Assembly (NCBI GenBank): GCA_030625775.1
Contig: DAOUQC010000022.1
Location: 1-55,806, forward strand
Direction of reading: 5' to 3'
From: Verrucomicrobiota bacterium
GTDB taxonomy: Bacteria > Verrucomicrobiota > Verrucomicrobiia > Verrucomicrobiales > DEV007
Length of the DNA: 55,806 nucleotides
Numbering within the stretch: position 1 is the stretch's first letter; each line of letters begins with the position of its first letter. Under the pieces are notes generated by a model that was given only the letters and a program-made list of their open reading frames with translations, was not told the origin of the DNA and did not search any database. Shown piece by piece: positions 9,045-18,690 of the stretch. The translations under genes were made by a program, and so were the position numbers.

Positions 9045-9740
9045 TTATTCTTTGTCAGCACTCTCTTCTTTGGAGGGCGCATCACTCGCTTTCAATTTTT
9101 GATCCGGTGCCGGATGTTTCACCGCCGGACGAATCATGACATAGCTGCCTTTTGATCCAGGGATTGCTCCACTAATCAAAAGCACATTGTCTTCCTCGCG
9201 TTTAGCGACGATTTTCAAATTCTGGATTGTCTTGCGATAGACCCCGTGATGACCAGGCATTTTCTTATTCTTCCACACCCGGCCAGGCCATGTGCCGGCA
9301 CCGATACCCCCCGGACGGCGATGCATCATCGATCCGTGGGCAGCAGGAAGTCCTCCGAAATTGTAACGCTTGACCACTCCCTGGAACCCTTTGCCTTTAC
9401 TAGTTCCGATCACATCCACCCATTGATCTTCTTCGAACAGATTAATGCCCGGATGATCAACTTCAGGAAGAGCGGCATCGTCAGCCACACGAAACTCACG
9501 GATGCGCTTTTTCGGATCGCCTCCACTCGCCTTGATGTGTCCATTTTTCGCTTTCGTCAGGCGGCTTTCCTTCTGCTCGTCAAAGCTTACTTGAACAGCC
9601 GAATAACCGTCTTTCTCCTGGGTTTTCTTCTGGAGAAACTGATTATCACTCACATCGATCACTGTTACAGCGACCGCTACACCGTCCTCGGTGAAAACGC
9701 GAGTCATTCCAATTTTTTTGCCTATCAATCCAATACTCAT
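9045..9740 (-). CDS. rplC: 50S ribosomal protein L3
   Basis: L3 helps organise the peptidyl-transferase region. The 231-residue product starts MSIGLIGKKIGMTRVFTEDG and contains the family signature GKGFQGVVKRYNFGGLPAAH, then HRRPGGIGAGTWPGRVWKNK and KMPGHHGVYRKTIQNLKIV. The C-terminus has a short Lys/Glu/Ser-rich extension (KASDAPSKEESADKE). The second gene of the S10 segment, 51 bp after rpsJ. Confidence 0.97.
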   Translation of the reverse strand: MSIGLIGKKIGMTRVFTEDGVAVAVTVIDVSDNQFLQKKTQEKDGYSAVQVSFDEQKESRLTKAKNGHIKASGGDPKKRIREFRVADDAALPEVDHPGINLFEEDQWVDVIGTSKGKGFQGVVKRYNFGGLPAAHGSMMHRRPGGIGAGTWPGRVWKNKKMPGHHGVYRKTIQNLKIVAKREEDNVLLISGAIPGSKGSYVMIRPAVKHPAPDQKLKASDAPSKEESADKE

Positions 9741-9791
9741 GGTTCAGCGTGCAATTTTGACCTGGGGTCAATCAAACAATTAAAGTTCCAA

Positions 9792-10100
9792 CTAAATCTT
9801 AATGGTGATGTCCACCCCTGCTGGCAGGTTGAGCTTTTTCAACTCGTCCACCGTCCTTGAAGTCGGCTCGATGATATTCAACAGCCGCTTGTGTGTTCTA
9901 ATTTCAAATTGTTCCGCAGCCTTTTTGTTCACGTGCGGAGAAGCATTCACACTGAATTTTTCAATCCGTGTTGGCAGGGGAATAGGTCCCGCTACTTTGG
10001 CACCAGTGCGCTTTGCAGTCTCAACAATATCGAGAGTCGATTTGTCGAGGATGCGGTGATCGTAAGCCCGAAGGCGTATTTTTATGCTTGTGTTTTGCAT
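9792..10100 (-). CDS. rpsJ: 30S ribosomal protein S10
   Basis: S10 works in the small-subunit head and, as NusE, in transcription antitermination. The 102-residue product shows [59 protein letters not shown] and the C-terminal [11 protein letters not shown], complete at normal length. It follows fusA by 72 bp. EF-Tu, often found between fusA and rpsJ, is not present here. Confidence 0.98.
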   Translation of the reverse strand: MQNTSIKIRLRAYDHRILDKSTLDIVETAKRTGAKVAGPIPLPTRIEKFSVNASPHVNKKAAEQFEIRTHKRLLNIIEPTSRTVDELKKLNLPAGVDITIKI

Positions 10101-10172
10101 TGTAATACTGGGTTGCAGTGTATCTAAAGTCTGTTCCTAAAATTTTTATCCGGTGGTTTGATTCGGCGTTTT

Positions 10173-12341
10173 TTATCCGCCGCCGCGCCGCTCTACAATT
10201 TCTTCTACTATTTTCGGAGGCACCTCATCAAAGTGAGAAGGTTTCATTGAAAAATCCGCACGACCGCTTGAGAGGCTGCGCATATCCGTCGAGTAACCGA
10301 ACATCTCCGCCAGTGGTGCTTCCACCTTCACGATGCTATGGCTTCCCTTAGCTTCGATCTCTTGGATTTTCCCGCGACGTCGATTCAAATCCCCGATGAT
10401 ATCACCTTGATATTCATCCGGAGTGCTCACCTCTACTCCCATTATTGGTTCAAGCAAGATCCCTTTTGCATTTTTAAAGCCATCCTTCATCGCAAAGATG
10501 GTCGCCATCTTGAATGCCTGCTCATTTGAGTCCACGTCGTGACTCGACCCGTCGAGCAGTTCGACATGCACGTCCACCATCGGATAACCAGCGATCACCC
10601 CATTGATCATCGATTCTTCGATACCTGAGTAACAGGCATTGATGAATTCTTTTGGAATGGAGCCACTAACCACTTTATTTTCAATCGTCAGGCCTTCTCC
10701 CTGTTTGTTGGGAGCAACGCTCAACACCACATGGCCGTATTGCCCTTTTCCACCTGACTGTTTGATTAACTTGCCCTCGCCGCGAGCCTGCTCCGAAATA
10801 GTTTCACGGTAGGCGATCTGGGGTTTGCCTGAAGCACTCTCCACCCCGAACTCACGCTTCATACGCTCCTGCAGCACCTCAAGGTGCAACTCACCCATAC
10901 CTGAAATAATCGTCTGGCCAGTTTCCTCATCTGTATGAACCGTGAAAGTCGGATCCTCTTCAGACAAGCTCTGCAGCGCTACCGCCATTTTTTCCTGATC
11001 CAAGGTGGTTCTTGGCTCTACCGACATTGAAATCACTGGCTGCGGAAAAGCCGGAGGCTCCAGCATAATCTTAAACCCCTTGTCCGCCAGCGTATCCCCG
11101 GTGCCCACAGTCTTGATCCCCACGATCGCTGCGATGTCCCCTGCGTAGCAGGTCTTGATATCCTTGTGCTCGTCCGACTGGATCTGGATCAAGCGTCCCA
11201 CCCGGCTGGTTTTTCCAGTGCGTGGATTGTAAACCTGATCCCCCTTGGAAATCGCACCCGAATAAACCCGGATAAATACCAGCTTGCCAACAAATTTGTC
11301 ACTCCACAATTTGAAGGCCAAAGCACAGAACTTAGCATTGTCATTCGCTTCGGCCTCAACAATGATCGATTCATCACTCGGATCGTGCCCTTCAGCTGCA
11401 GGAATCTCCAAAGGATTGGGCAAATAATCCACCACTGCATCAAGCAAATACTGAACTCCCTTGTTCTTAAAAGCAGATCCTCCCACCACTGGGATAATCT
11501 TGTTGGCAATCGTCGCCCGGCGCAAAGCCGTTTTGACATCGAGCACGGTGATTTCTTCTTCGTCGAGAAATTTCAATCCGATCTCTTCATCGGCCTCCAC
11601 CAGTGCGGCCATCAATTCTTCGTAGGCAGCCTCGGCAATCAAGCTCTGATCAGCATCGAGATCGACCACCTGATAGGTAGAACCCAGAACATCGTCGTCT
11701 GAATAAATGACCGCCCTCTTGTTGATCACGTCGATTTGGCCGCGCAAATCCTCTTCAGAGCCAATTGGAATGAGAATCGGATGCGCATTCGCACCCAGCT
11801 TTTCCCGCACGTCGCCCACCACTGCATCAAAATCAGCAGCAACACGATCCATTTTGTTCACAAAAACAATGCGCGGAACTCCGTAGGTATCCGCCTGGCG
11901 CCAGACCGTTTCCGACTGCGGCTGAACCCCGGCCACTCCACAGAAAACCACCACCACCCCATCGAGAACGCGCAGTGACCGCTCCACTTCAGCAGTGAAA
12001 TCCACGTGCCCGGGAGTATCGATGATATTCACCCGTTGCTCCTGGTCGGCAAAAGCTTTGTAAACCCCCACTTCGGGAAGCTGCGTCCAACGGCAACTGA
12101 CCGCTGCCGACGTGATCGTAATGCCTCGTTCACGCTCTTGATCCATCCAGTCCGTCGTCGCCGCCCCATCATGAACCTCACCAATGCGATGGATCATGCC
12201 AGTGTAAAACAATACCCGCTCCGTCAGCGTTGTCTTACCCGCGTCAATATGCGCCACAATGCCGATGTTCCGCGTACGTTCCAGAGGAACTTCGCGGTCA
12301 GGCGAATTGGGAGAAATAGGACTGCTCACTTTTTTGGGCAT
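10173..12341 (-). CDS. fusA: Elongation factor G
   Basis: EF-G is the GTPase that drives ribosomal translocation. The 722-residue product has the P-loop AHIDAGKTT (residues ~30-38), the switch II motif [13 protein letters not shown], and domains II-V with [30 protein letters not shown] and MEPIMGVEV-like segments. The C-terminus includes [20 protein letters not shown]. The frame extends 21 bp upstream to a GTG at 12362; I prefer the ATG at 12341 ([10 protein letters not shown]), which leaves a ~20-residue variable leader. It follows rpsG and precedes rpsJ, as in other str operons lacking tuf. Confidence 0.97.
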   Translation of the reverse strand: MPKKVSSPISPNSPDREVPLERTRNIGIVAHIDAGKTTLTERVLFYTGMIHRIGEVHDGAATTDWMDQERERGITITSAAVSCRWTQLPEVGVYKAFADQEQRVNIIDTPGHVDFTAEVERSLRVLDGVVVVFCGVAGVQPQSETVWRQADTYGVPRIVFVNKMDRVAADFDAVVGDVREKLGANAHPILIPIGSEEDLRGQIDVINKRAVIYSDDDVLGSTYQVVDLDADQSLIAEAAYEELMAALVEADEEIGLKFLDEEEITVLDVKTALRRATIANKIIPVVGGSAFKNKGVQYLLDAVVDYLPNPLEIPAAEGHDPSDESIIVEAEANDNAKFCALAFKLWSDKFVGKLVFIRVYSGAISKGDQVYNPRTGKTSRVGRLIQIQSDEHKDIKTCYAGDIAAIVGIKTVGTGDTLADKGFKIMLEPPAFPQPVISMSVEPRTTLDQEKMAVALQSLSEEDPTFTVHTDEETGQTIISGMGELHLEVLQERMKREFGVESASGKPQIAYRETISEQARGEGKLIKQSGGKGQYGHVVLSVAPNKQGEGLTIENKVVSGSIPKEFINACYSGIEESMINGVIAGYPMVDVHVELLDGSSHDVDSNEQAFKMATIFAMKDGFKNAKGILLEPIMGVEVSTPDEYQGDIIGDLNRRRGKIQEIEAKGSHSIVKVEAPLAEMFGYSTDMRSLSSGRADFSMKPSHFDEVPPKIVEEIVERRGGG

Positions 12342-12370
12342 ATCTAGGACTACAGCACTCACGGTTCAAA

Positions 12371-12386
12371 GCCGATACTGATCGGC
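12371..12386. other. Small inverted repeat just upstream of fusA
   Basis: A perfect 6 bp inverted repeat with a 4 nt loop (GCCGAT-actg-ATCGGC) lies in the 145 bp rpsG-fusA gap, 30 bp before the preferred fusA ATG. It could form a weak hairpin in the str mRNA. It has no T-tract, so it is not a terminator. Function is unknown. Confidence 0.3.
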
Positions 12387-12486
12387 ACAAAGTTTTATCA
12401 ATCGTCAAATTTACGTCTCTTATTCGTATCGTCCGGTAGACGTCGCCGTTACCAGCCGGGCATTTTTGCCAAAATCAACACCTCCT

Positions 12487-12960
12487 TTACCAACGAAAAT
12501 GCGAAAAAGCACGGTTGGCTTGCGCCATCTTGTGCGTTTCATCCTTCTTACGAATCACGCCACCCTGATTGCTGCTGGCATCCTTGATTTCGTTGGCCAG
12601 AGCCGTGTGCATCGGCACCCCCTTGCGTCCACGAGCTGCTGTGACAATCCAGCGCATGGCCATCGCCTCCTGGCGATCAGTTGCCACTTCGATCGGCACT
12701 TGGTAAGTAGCACCTCCCACCCGACGGCTCTTCACCTCTACACGGGGTTTGGCATTTTCAATCGCCCGATTGACAACCTCCAATGGATCGACTGCATCCG
12801 AACCCTCGTTCGCTTTGTCGATAGCCGCATAAACGATTCTTTCAGCGAGTGATTTCTTTCCCGAAACCATCACCTTGGAGATCATCTTGGCAACGAGAGT
12901 GCTCTCGTAGCGAGGATCATGCAGCTCAGGCTTTTTGATTGTTTTTCTTCTTCGTGACAT
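12487..12960 (-). CDS. rpsG: 30S ribosomal protein S7
   Basis: S7 initiates head assembly and, in E. coli, represses the str operon. The 157-residue product has the usual length and shows MSRRRKTIKKPELHDPRYES, FMVSGKKSLAERIVYAAIDK-like sequence, RVGGATYQVPIEVATDRQEA and the C-terminal RKKDETHKMAQANRAFSHFRW-type end. It lies 66 bp after rpsL. Confidence 0.98.
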   Translation of the reverse strand: MSRRRKTIKKPELHDPRYESTLVAKMISKVMVSGKKSLAERIVYAAIDKANEGSDAVDPLEVVNRAIENAKPRVEVKSRRVGGATYQVPIEVATDRQEAMAMRWIVTAARGRKGVPMHTALANEIKDASSNQGGVIRKKDETHKMAQANRAFSHFRW

Positions 12961-13026
12961 AGGATAATATGTGTAAAACTATATTTTCGTATCGCGAGGA
13001 GATTGGCTATCGCCAAAATCTCCACA

Positions 13027-13404
13027 CTATCCGGCCTTCGGCCGCTTGGCTCCGTACTTGGAGCGAGATTGTTTTCTACCGTCGACACCCAGAGTATCCA
13101 GAGCGCCGCGAACCACGTGATAACGCACACCTGGCAAATCCTTCACCCGGCCACCACGCACCAGCACAATCGAGTGCTCCTGCAAATTGTGTCCCTCGCC
13201 GCCGACATAAGCGATGACCTCCTGGCCATTCGTCAACCTCACCTTGGCGACTTTACGCAAAGCCGAGTTCGGTTTTTTCGGCGTCCGCGTGTAAACCTGC
13301 AAACAAACACCGCGACGCTGTGGGCAATTAGCCAAAGCCGGAGACTTTGATTTCACCACTTTGTCTTTGCGTCCAAAACGAACGAGCTGATTGATAGTCG
13401 GCAT
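13027..13404 (-). CDS. rpsL: 30S ribosomal protein S12
   Basis: S12 controls decoding fidelity. The start is the ATG at 13404 ([13 protein letters not shown]); the frame is open upstream but those codons are not conserved. The 125-residue product has [35 protein letters not shown] and [20 protein letters not shown]. Both loops where streptomycin-resistance mutations usually fall (TPKKPNS and [11 protein letters not shown]) look wild-type. It is the first gene of the supercluster. Confidence 0.98.
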   Translation of the reverse strand: MPTINQLVRFGRKDKVVKSKSPALANCPQRRGVCLQVYTRTPKKPNSALRKVAKVRLTNGQEVIAYVGGEGHNLQEHSIVLVRGGRVKDLPGVRYHVVRGALDTLGVDGRKQSRSKYGAKRPKAG

Positions 13405-13576
13405 ACTGGCTTGTGAGTAAAGTTTATAAAAAATGTTTATCCTTCGATTTCCGCTCCTTTCATCGTCCCGGAAAATAGAAGCAGCCTTGAAAAACAGGGC
13501 CTTCCAGGGCTCAAATTGAGTCGTTTCCTCCTTGCAGAATTCCACCAAAAGGGAGCCTTCTGCGAAGGCGGGCCGG

Positions 13577-13604
13577 AATATAGTCAGTAAACCCACTTAC
13601 GCAA
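13577..13604 (-). promoter_or_regulatory. Candidate sigma70 promoter of the ribosomal supercluster
   Basis: On the minus strand, TTGCGT and TATATT are separated by 16 bp, about 170 bp upstream of rpsL. The transcript would start near 13570 and carry a ~165 nt leader. This is the only convincing promoter I see between the CAU tRNA and rpsL. Assignment is by eye. Confidence 0.5.
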
Positions 13605-13674
13605 GCCGATTCCCCCTAAATTTTTAAAGAAATTCGAGAGCAAACAGAATCGGGGATTCTGACTTCTGCAAAAG

Positions 13675-13746
13675 TAGCAGGGGAGGGATTCGAACCCCCG
13701 ACCAAGAGATTATGATTCTCCTGCTCTACCACTGAGCTACCCTGCC
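13675..13746 (-). tRNA. tRNA with CAU anticodon (elongator Met, or Ile2)
   Basis: The minus strand folds as a cloverleaf. The acceptor stem is GGCAGGG/CCCTGCT with a G·U first pair. The D arm is AGCTCAGTGGTAGAGC, the anticodon stem GGAGA/TCTCT has the loop ATCATAA (anticodon CAU), and the T arm is GGGGGTTCGAATCCCTC. CCA is not encoded after the discriminator A. A CAU tRNA may be elongator tRNA-Met or the lysidine-modified tRNA-Ile2. I favour Met from the TGCTA 3' end, but cannot exclude Ile2. tilS, which modifies Ile2, is at 43.7-44.7 kb. Confidence 0.9.
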
Positions 13747-13854
13747 GTTTTGAGAGGTCTTATAGTTGTCCCGACTCCCACAAAGTCAACCGTCAAAACA
13801 AGGGAATCTGACATTTCAAGGGAACCTTGCACTTAAAATTTACGGGCTCGAATT

Positions 13855-14502
13855 CTAAATCACATAACAGTACACCGCTATGAAATGACTGATACTGCCA
13901 GCCAGAACAAAAACGTGAAAAAGGGCGTGATTGAATTTCAGTTTTCCCAAACTGAAAAAAATCGCCCCCACCGTATAACTCACCCCTCCGGCAACCAGCC
14001 AGAACAAACCTTCCGATGACAAATTGGTGGCCAACGGCTTGATTGCAAAAACGATGATCCACCCCATGAACACGTACATCGCAGTCGATGTCCGGTGGAA
14101 TCGGCCGGTAAAATACAACTTGAGCACCACTCCCACCAGCGCCATCGCCCAGGAAATGACAAAAATCGTCCACCCCACCGGCCCTTTCAAGGTGATCAGA
14201 CAGAAGGGGGTGTAGGTGCCCGCAATCAGAATATAAATGGCAGCATGATCCAACACCCTCATGCGTCCCCTCAATTTGGGATCTCTCACACTGTGGTATG
14301 CCGTCGAAGCGGCATACAGCAAAACCAAACTGACACCAAAAATGCTGAAGCTGAGCACATGCCCGACATTTCCGTAAGTGATAGCTCGTATCACCAAAAG
14401 AACCAAGCCCGCTACACTCAGGATCAACCCGCCCGCATGGGATAAAATATTGAGCGCCTCTTCCGTCCGTGAGTAATGCTTTGCTGCGCCCGGGCTTTCC
14501 AT
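13855..14502 (-). CDS. Hemolysin III / PAQR-family membrane protein
   Basis: The 215-residue product is a seven-helix membrane protein of the hemolysin III (PAQR-related) family; in bacteria the role is poorly defined, with links to membrane homeostasis. Family marks are visible: NILSHAGG near the N-terminus, the Ser/His of STAYHSV, DHAAIYILIAGTYTPF, and the C-terminal HALFHVFVLAGSISHF with paired His, all likely metal-site residues. Length fits the family (~210). It may be transcribed after the chorismatase gene, which ends immediately upstream at 14503. Confidence 0.88.
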   Translation of the reverse strand: MESPGAAKHYSRTEEALNILSHAGGLILSVAGLVLLVIRAITYGNVGHVLSFSIFGVSLVLLYAASTAYHSVRDPKLRGRMRVLDHAAIYILIAGTYTPFCLITLKGPVGWTIFVISWAMALVGVVLKLYFTGRFHRTSTAMYVFMGWIIVFAIKPLATNLSSEGLFWLVAGGVSYTVGAIFFSLGKLKFNHALFHVFVLAGSISHFIAVYCYVI

Positions 14503-15447
14503 TTAACTCCTGAACACCCCCTCAATCTCCAGTTTCAGGGGTTTCCTGCAAATATCCGCCTGGACGAACACTGTCTGCCCGGCGGTTTCCTCTCCCACCA
14601 CTTCGGTGAACCTCTGCCTGATCTCGGGATAATCCGCCGCATCGCGGACATACACGCGGAACTGCAAAGAACAACCTGCCACCTTACCCGGCCAGCCCTC
14701 AAAACCCATCCGACTCAGCGCCTCTTTAATGTTCTCAATCGTTTCGCAAACCTGCTTTTCCAGATCTCCCGCGCCCACCGTTTCACAGCCACAAATACTC
14801 GATGTGCCTGAAAGGTAACCCAGCCTACCCTTCCCGCTAGCCACGACTGCTCCACGGGCAAAGCTCGGCGAACGCGGACCATACTCACTCGGATATTGAT
14901 AGGCCGGTGTTTGCCTCGGGTTTTCGAAATACTCCACTGAATCCTGTCCGGCCAGAAAAATCACCGCCAGACGATGACTCTCTTCCTGCAGTCCAACTGC
15001 CGTGGCTGCTGGTAAAAGCTGATCCATCTCCGTCTTGCCATAAGCTTCGGCAAAAGCTTTCCAGCGGCCCACGTTGAATGACCGGTAGATTTCCTGGCCG
15101 AGCGATTCATCATTGATGTAGGGAATAAAATTCCACAAGCGGTGCAATTTCAAACCTGCTGTCTCTGCAAGCAGCTCTTCATATATGAGCTTGGCTGCCG
15201 ATTCGATCCCATCCGGATCACAGTCGATGACCGCCACTCCCGCCACAGCACCCTTGCCCCGCAGCAAGCAGAGATTTTTCCTCGTCACTTGCTCTGCATC
15301 TTCGCACTCGAACAGCACCTCGCTCTTCGGCCCGGCCAGATGCGGCGATGCCAGATTCAGTTGCAGTCCGGTGGCGTCAACACAGCACTTCGTTTCAGGT
15401 TCCCCAAAACAAATTCTGATGTCTGTCAAACTAGCTGCCACGCTCAT
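14503..15447 (-). CDS. FkbO/Hyg5-type chorismatase-like protein
   Basis: The 314-residue product resembles the chorismatase/3-hydroxybenzoate synthase family (FkbO, Hyg5, XanB2), whose RidA-like fold hydrolyses chorismate. Motifs are RLWNFIPYINDE (~103-114), YRSFNVGRWKAFAEAYG (~121-137), YGPRSPSFARG (~189-199) and GTSSICGCETVGAGDL (~214-229). From memory, well-known members have GTASxxGHxS at the last site; here the His position reads Cys. The ATG at 15447 is chosen over a TTG two codons upstream. No chorismate-using pathway genes flank it. The fold is fairly sure; the exact reaction is not. Confidence 0.72.
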   Translation of the reverse strand: MSVAASLTDIRICFGEPETKCCVDATGLQLNLASPHLAGPKSEVLFECEDAEQVTRKNLCLLRGKGAVAGVAVIDCDPDGIESAAKLIYEELLAETAGLKLHRLWNFIPYINDESLGQEIYRSFNVGRWKAFAEAYGKTEMDQLLPAATAVGLQEESHRLAVIFLAGQDSVEYFENPRQTPAYQYPSEYGPRSPSFARGAVVASGKGRLGYLSGTSSICGCETVGAGDLEKQVCETIENIKEALSRMGFEGWPGKVAGCSLQFRVYVRDAADYPEIRQRFTEVVGEETAGQTVFVQADICRKPLKLEIEGVFRS

Positions 15448-15661
15448 AAACAATATCTCGTTATACTATCTACGGAGCCAGTTCCTCCAGCCTTAATAAT
15501 ATGAGGAAATTCTTAAGCATGGATTACACAGATTACACAAGTATGAAAAGAATAAAAAAAGGAGAAATTTCTGTCTGAATTATCCGTAATATCCGTAGTC
15601 AAATTCTCCCCCTCTTGCAAAACGTTTGTCGTCCAGACCGAGTGGGCAAAGCCGCTCAAAT
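15448..15661. other. Non-coding gap with a degenerate dispersed-repeat sequence
   Basis: No gene is visible. At 15519-15543 there is GATTACACAGATTACAC, and near 15580-15600 ATCCGTAATATCCGTAGT. These are short internal direct repeats resembling dispersed intergenic repeats of this kind in other genomes. The stretch is AT-rich, with a run of A and G near 15555. Confidence 0.3.
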
Positions 15662-15693
15662 AAAAAACGTCGCCCGATAAAAGACGACGTTTT
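15662..15693 (-). terminator. Rho-independent terminator of rpsU
   Basis: A perfect 9 bp stem (AAAACGTCG at 15664-15672 and CGACGTTTT at 15685-15693) has a 12 nt loop. Read on the minus strand it ends in a T-run. It lies 33 bp after the rpsU stop. Confidence 0.8.
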
Positions 15694-15725
15694 GGTAATT
15701 TTATTCACCTTGAGGCCAAAAACGG

Positions 15726-15947
15726 TCAGCCTTCTTCTTTTTTGTTGTGCTGATCCAAAGTGAAGCGCACACGATTGCGGGCTCGTTTCGCATTAGCTCT
15801 TGCTTTGCGTTTGGTGCGCTGCGTAGGAGTTTCGAATGAGCGCAGACGGCGGATCTCTTCAAGGATGCCCTCGTTCTCAAGTTTGTTCTTCAAACGCTTG
15901 AGAGCACGATCAACCGGCTCTCCTTTTTTTACACTTACTTCAGCCAT
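15726..15947 (-). CDS. rpsU: 30S ribosomal protein S21
   Basis: S21 helps mRNA binding at initiation. The 73-residue product shows AEVSVKKGEPVDRALKRLKN, LEEIRRLRSFETPTQRTKRK and a highly basic C-terminus (ANAKRARNRVRF), the normal S21 pattern. It forms a single-gene unit with its own promoter (16019-16047) and a strong terminator immediately downstream. Confidence 0.96.
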   Translation of the reverse strand: MAEVSVKKGEPVDRALKRLKNKLENEGILEEIRRLRSFETPTQRTKRKARANAKRARNRVRFTLDQHNKKEEG

Positions 15948-16018
15948 GATTTATTAAACAATTAGTAAAACTAAATAAATTTCTCCAGCTCTCCTCTCTA
16001 CGGGTCAAGCGGGCGGCA

Positions 16019-16047
16019 ATTCTAGCCACGATACGGAATAAAGTCAA
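16019..16047 (-). promoter_or_regulatory. Sigma70-type promoter of rpsU
   Basis: The minus strand reads TTGACT, a 17 bp spacer, then TAGAAT, close to consensus at ideal spacing. Transcription would start near 16012, giving a ~65 nt leader before the rpsU ATG. Confidence 0.7.
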
Positions 16048-16152
16048 TTGCCAGCTCAAATTTCTTTTTCAACCCTCCAGCCAAGCCACCCCTCTCTTTC
16101 ATTGCTTTGTGTTTCTTGGCGCCTTGACGAGAAAAATTCTTCCCGCCTTGCT

Positions 16153-18609
16153 TTACGCCTCGATCACCTGCGAATCGGGGCCAATCCTGTCTTGGTCAGA
16201 ATCCAAAACCTCACGACGCAGGTTTGTTTTGGTCTTACGCGCCCACCACAACACAATCGGAGAGGCGACAAAAACCGATGAGTAAGTTCCGACCAGTACC
16301 CCTGCGATCAGAGTGAAAGCAAAATTATTAAGAGCCGGCCCACCGAAGACATACAGGGTCACCAGAGTCAACAAAGTAGTCATACTCGTCAGCAATGTCC
16401 GTGACAGGGTAGCATTCAGTGAAAAATTCATGATGTCTTTCACATCACCTCGCTTGGTTCTCAGTCCTTCACGCACCCGGTCAAAGACCACAATCGAGTC
16501 ATTGATCGAATACCCGGCAATGGTCAGGAAAGCACCCACCGTGATCAATGAGACTTCAAGTCCGAACACCGTCACCAGGCCCATCACGATGATCAGGTCG
16601 TGCACCAGTGCGACCAGGGCTCCGAGTGCAAAAGCAAACTCGAAGCGAATTGTCACATAGAGCAAAATTGCGATCATGCCAAAACCCAGTGCCATCAGTG
16701 AAGTTTTCAACATTTCCGAACCCACCAATGAACCCACCGATTCCACTTCAATTTCAGAAACATCCATCTTCAAATCTTTTTCCAAAGTGTCCTTGATCAG
16801 CTCCCCCGTACCATGTGCACTGCGAATAGTGAGGAAATCCCCCCCGCCACCCATGGCGTGCTGTTTTTGCACATAAAAACCATCGTAGTTGGCTGCTTGC
16901 AAAACTTGATCAACTTTATCCGTCGTGACATCACCTGGAGAATGAACGGTCAGCAAATCACCACCTTTCAAATCCACCCCACGTGGGTCTTTCGTCGGTG
17001 TGATCACCAGTGACAAAACCACTACTACTGCCGATGCCATCAAGGCCACCTTCCGTTTGCTCAAAAAATCAAACTGCCGCTTTGGAGCGATGTTGGCAAA
17101 AGAAAGCTTTTTGACCACCCCTCCTTTGTCACTCACCAACCAGGAAAAACAAACCCGTGTCACCAGCAACGCCGAGAACAAAGATGCCAGAATCCCCAGG
17201 ATCAAAGTGATTGCAAAACCCTTCACCGTTCCGGTCGCCACCATATACAAAATCGTCGCCGTGATCAGAGTCGTGATGTTCGCATCAATGATCGCCGACA
17301 GCGCCTTGCCATAAGCAGTTTTAATCGCATTCGGCAGTGATTTGCCGCCCGCCATTTCTTCCCGCAAACGTTCGTAGATCAACACATTGGCATCAATGGC
17401 AATCCCGATGGTCAGAATGATACCCGCGATGCCAGGCAAGGTCAGGGTGAATTTGAACAATGCCATCGAACCAAAAATGATGGCGATATTGATCAGCATG
17501 CCTAGAATCGCCAGCATGCCTGCTACCCGGTAGTAAATCAGAATGAAAAACAAAGTCAGCGCCAGACCTGCCACCCCGGCAGTGACACCCTGCTTCACCG
17601 TCGCTTCCCCCATGGTGGGCGAAATGAAACTGACCGATTCCTTGCTCAGCGGCTCCTTCAATGGATTCGACATCGCTGCGGCCAAAGACAAAGCTTCCAG
17701 TTGGGTGAAATCACCACTGATCCGGCAAGTGCCACCCCAAATCGGGCCACTGTTGAATGCCGGAGAGGAAATGACCTCTCCGTCCAGAATGATCGCCATT
17801 TGCCGATTGGGATTGGCTGCAGAAAGCTCGCCAAACTGCTGGGCCCCTTCATTGTCAAAAGTAATACTGATTCCCCATCCCTGTTGGTCAAAACTCGCAT
17901 AAGCCTTGGTCACCGAATTCCCCGACATGTCGGCTTTGAGCTTCATCAACACATAGTCGACCTCTGCCTCTGCTTCTTTCTCATCAGCCCCCTCTGCTTC
18001 TTTTTTGTCAGCTCCCTCGCCCTCTGCTGCATCTTTCTCTTCAACATCTGCGGTCTTTTTTTTGTCTTCTCCCGCTTTCTTCAGAGGCAAGGCTTTGTAA
18101 CCAGGCACAATTTGCGTGCCCTCGTAAACCGCATTACCCAGCACAAAGGCATTGCCCGGGATCCGATCGTCCTGCGGCGTTGGTATGATTGAAAACTCAA
18201 GCTTGGCCGCCTTGGTCACGGTTTTAACAATATCATCGGCCTGATCCTCTCCAATCGAAGGCATTTGCAGGAAAATGCGATCCGCACCCTGGGGTGCAAG
18301 AATCAGCTCCTTGGTTCCCAATTTATTCAGGCGTCTCTCCAACACCCCGATCACTGTCTCCTGGGTGTCACGGGTGATCGGCATGTCATCACTGCCCGGT
18401 TGAATCCGCAAATTCACCGCAATCCCCCCCTTCAGCTCGATGCCTTTCTCGATACCCAGCTTTTCGTAAAAATACAGGCTTGCCGCCGTCACCCCAATCG
18501 TCAAAAAAGTTCCGATCCGCCTTTTAGTCGTTGCCGATTCGGTACCGAAATACCACGCAAAAGCGAACAACAATGCAATGCCCAAGAGAAAAATAAGTCC
18601 TGCTGCCAT
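16153..18609 (-). CDS. secDF: Protein translocase subunit SecDF (fused SecD and SecF)
   Basis: SecD and SecF use the proton gradient to pull proteins through SecYEG. Here both are one 818-residue chain. The SecD half (~1-490) has an N-terminal TM helix, ELKGGIAVNLRI, the P1 head region and five TM helices with LTLPGIAGIILTIGIAIDAN. The SecF half (~500-818) has VDLKGGDLLTVHSPGDV, LITVGAFLTIAGYSINDSIV and FDRVREGLR. A charged, Lys/Glu/Ala-rich insert sits in the SecD periplasmic part (~185-225). It follows yajC and tgt, the classic order. Confidence 0.96.
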   Translation of the reverse strand: MAAGLIFLLGIALLFAFAWYFGTESATTKRRIGTFLTIGVTAASLYFYEKLGIEKGIELKGGIAVNLRIQPGSDDMPITRDTQETVIGVLERRLNKLGTKELILAPQGADRIFLQMPSIGEDQADDIVKTVTKAAKLEFSIIPTPQDDRIPGNAFVLGNAVYEGTQIVPGYKALPLKKAGEDKKKTADVEEKDAAEGEGADKKEAEGADEKEAEAEVDYVLMKLKADMSGNSVTKAYASFDQQGWGISITFDNEGAQQFGELSAANPNRQMAIILDGEVISSPAFNSGPIWGGTCRISGDFTQLEALSLAAAMSNPLKEPLSKESVSFISPTMGEATVKQGVTAGVAGLALTLFFILIYYRVAGMLAILGMLINIAIIFGSMALFKFTLTLPGIAGIILTIGIAIDANVLIYERLREEMAGGKSLPNAIKTAYGKALSAIIDANITTLITATILYMVATGTVKGFAITLILGILASLFSALLVTRVCFSWLVSDKGGVVKKLSFANIAPKRQFDFLSKRKVALMASAVVVVLSLVITPTKDPRGVDLKGGDLLTVHSPGDVTTDKVDQVLQAANYDGFYVQKQHAMGGGGDFLTIRSAHGTGELIKDTLEKDLKMDVSEIEVESVGSLVGSEMLKTSLMALGFGMIAILLYVTIRFEFAFALGALVALVHDLIIVMGLVTVFGLEVSLITVGAFLTIAGYSINDSIVVFDRVREGLRTKRGDVKDIMNFSLNATLSRTLLTSMTTLLTLVTLYVFGGPALNNFAFTLIAGVLVGTYSSVFVASPIVLWWARKTKTNLRREVLDSDQDRIGPDSQVIEA

Positions 18610-18690
18610 GATTTAAATAATTAAAATATGTCTGTATAGAAAATTTGCCGGGCAATATCAGCCCGGCCAGAGAGAAAATCTGCTTCCCGC

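Noticed and set aside
10100-10173. Missing tuf gene between fusA and rpsJ as an anomaly
   Set aside because: Many bacteria place tuf elsewhere, so absence here is not notable.
12371-12386. Hairpin before fusA considered as a terminator
   Set aside because: Only 6 bp of stem and no T-run on either strand; fusA must be expressed with rpsG.
13675-13746. CAU tRNA called as initiator tRNA-fMet
   Set aside because: The first acceptor pair is G·U, not the C1 x A72 mismatch, and there are no three consecutive G-C pairs (GGG/CCC) in the anticodon stem typical of initiators.
16153-18609. Possible frameshift joining secD and secF
   Set aside because: The frame is open throughout and fused SecDF is a known natural arrangement.
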